The notes under the pieces are model-generated. The model had not been told where the DNA came from and ran no database searches. It saw nothing but the letters and a program-made list of their open reading frames with translations. Source: Undaria pinnatifida (lineage: Eukaryota > Sar > Phaeophyceae > Laminariales > Alariaceae). From it: a stretch of 64,000 nt of DNA. Shown piece by piece: positions 63,086 to 64,000 of the stretch (the stretch's first letter is position 1; every line of letters begins with the position of its first letter). The position numbers were made by a program, and so were the translations under genes. The DNA is taken from assembly GCA_012845835.1 (NCBI GenBank), contig JABAKD010000005.1, positions 3,917,155 to 3,981,154 of the forward strand. Reading direction: 5' to 3'.

Positions 63086-63300
63086 GTTACTGCGGTATAG
63101 GTGTGCCTTTTTTTGGCTCGCTTGAAGAGCTCTATACCTCACCCGAAAAGTGATTTTGTGTCGACCGAAAGTTGAACTGGATGAACAGACCCATGGCCTA
63201 GCAAACCTACGAAACAAGACATTAATGTTGATAAAAAGAAGGGCCATAACCAAAAAAGGGTTCACCCGGTCCGTTTTCTCTTAAGAAAAGGTACGGGCTA
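63086..63300 (+). repeat. Diverged family B remnant
   Basis: TGTTACTGCGGTATAGGTGT, GCTTGAAGAGCTCTATACC, CAGACCCATGGCCTAGCA, matching family B order but with no clear TIRs. Confidence 0.45.
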
Positions 63301-63621
63301 GACACCCAAAAATGATTTAAAAAATGTACCCGACAAGCCATGCGATTCGCTGAAAAAAACAAGCCGAGGACCAACGCCCGAATGGGTAGGGTGGACCGTA
63401 ACTGGACCAAGTCCGGCGGAAGGCCATCTCCCATGGCCAGGGGTTTTGTTAGTGGGTGAGCTTGCGCAAGTCCCACACTACCCGGAAAGATGACATTCCG
63501 GGTGGCTATCTCTACCGAACCTGACCCTCAGGGGACAGGCCGGGTCGACATACACACGCATCCGTATACAACGGCAGCTTGCGCTGCCGGGGTTGTAACG
63601 AAGAACACTGATAGGGACAGC

Positions 63622-63789
63622 TTACGCTATACCTACAATGGGACTCGAAGGGTGCGCCAGCTAGCGTTGGGCTGCGAAAGCAACTGAGTTAAATCGACAC
63701 ACGACGCGTATGAAAATACGCGGAAGTGTGGTGAGCTAAAGCTTTATTTTTCCCCATCCGCCGGAGGATAAAAAAAAAAAAAAAAAAAA
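63622..63789 (+). mobile_element. SINE-like element, second long copy
   Basis: Starts TTACGCTATACCTACAATGG. It is almost identical to 31754-31929 (tetraloop hairpin at 63705-63722, GGAAGTGTGGTGAGCT, AAGCTTTATTTTTC, ATCCGCCGGAGGAT, A tail). It lacks the AAT insertion before AAAGCTTT. No clear target duplication. A strong hairpin just upstream (63564-63599, CGGCAGC/GCTGCCG) may belong to a longer form. Confidence 0.8.
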
Positions 63790-64000
63790 CAAGTCGTACC
63801 CGTTTTTGAGAGAAAATGACTTGGTTGCACCCGAACATGTTTGCTATGCGTGGCTTTCAACCGTTTTTGGTTGATATTTTTTTTTGAACCGCTTGCCAAT
63901 ATAATGTTGTGGCGTGTGTTCAACCGCTGCTGCGGCTGCTTTTTTTATCTTTCGTTTTCTTCCAAGCTTGTTTCACACCCCCCGCTGGCTTTTCACTCCA
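63790..64000. other. No gene seen
   Basis: Right edge of the window; short T-runs and no recognisable feature. Confidence 0.4.

Overview
This is nuclear DNA of a eukaryote, not of a bacterium or virus. Three split genes can be rebuilt from canonical GT-AG exons whose reading phases agree at every junction. Most of the remaining sequence is short terminal-inverted-repeat (TIR) elements, retroelement debris and satellites. Human-type telomere repeats (TTAGGG/CCCTAA) occur internally. A WD40 gene that resembles axonemal proteins hints at a flagellated organism. Together with a tyrosine-recombinase (DIRS/Ngaro-like) retroelement, the long introns and the frequent G/C homopolymers, this would suit a brown alga or another stramenopile. 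That placement is a guess; no marker gene for taxonomy is present.

Layout. 1-5.6 kb: a dense cluster of TIR element families A, B and C, one with nine internal tandem units, followed by a tandem repeat and a truncated SINE-like copy. 5.8-23.6 kb, minus strand: a WD40 gene with seven supported exons (23569 down to 11067) and a possible Gly-rich last exon at 5849-6484. Its introns carry TIR elements, microsatellites and a telomere-repeat array held inside an inverted-repeat element. 23.7-28.7 kb: no gene, with one perfect TIR element and dispersed repeats. 28.8-31.7 kb, minus strand: a frame-broken DIRS/Ngaro-like retroelement (reverse transcriptase, RNase H, tyrosine recombinase) beside two SINE-like copies. 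31.9-35.5 kb: repeats and a (CAA)n array of about 250 bp.

35.5-57.7 kb, minus strand: one gene of about 22 kb for a long Ala/Glu/Arg-rich coiled-coil protein, rebuilt from eleven exons of which ten have fixed coding sense; its introns hold most of the repeats in that stretch, including decayed duplicates of its own exons. 57.7-59.5 kb: a divergent intergenic region. 59.5-62.75 kb, plus strand: a gene for a coiled-coil plus S4 RNA-binding-domain protein in four exons, whose introns are filled with degenerate telomere-like repeats. 62.8-64 kb: repeats and a nearly complete SINE-like copy.

The most unusual signals are the following. Three TIR element families share a CTACGRTAG motif near their ends. 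One of them amplifies an internal unit in place. A SINE-like family has a GAAA-tetraloop hairpin that marks a 5' truncation point. Telomere repeats are used as intron sequence or carried inside an element. Degenerate tandem copies of exons recur in all three genes. All similarity statements are from reading and memory; no database search was run.
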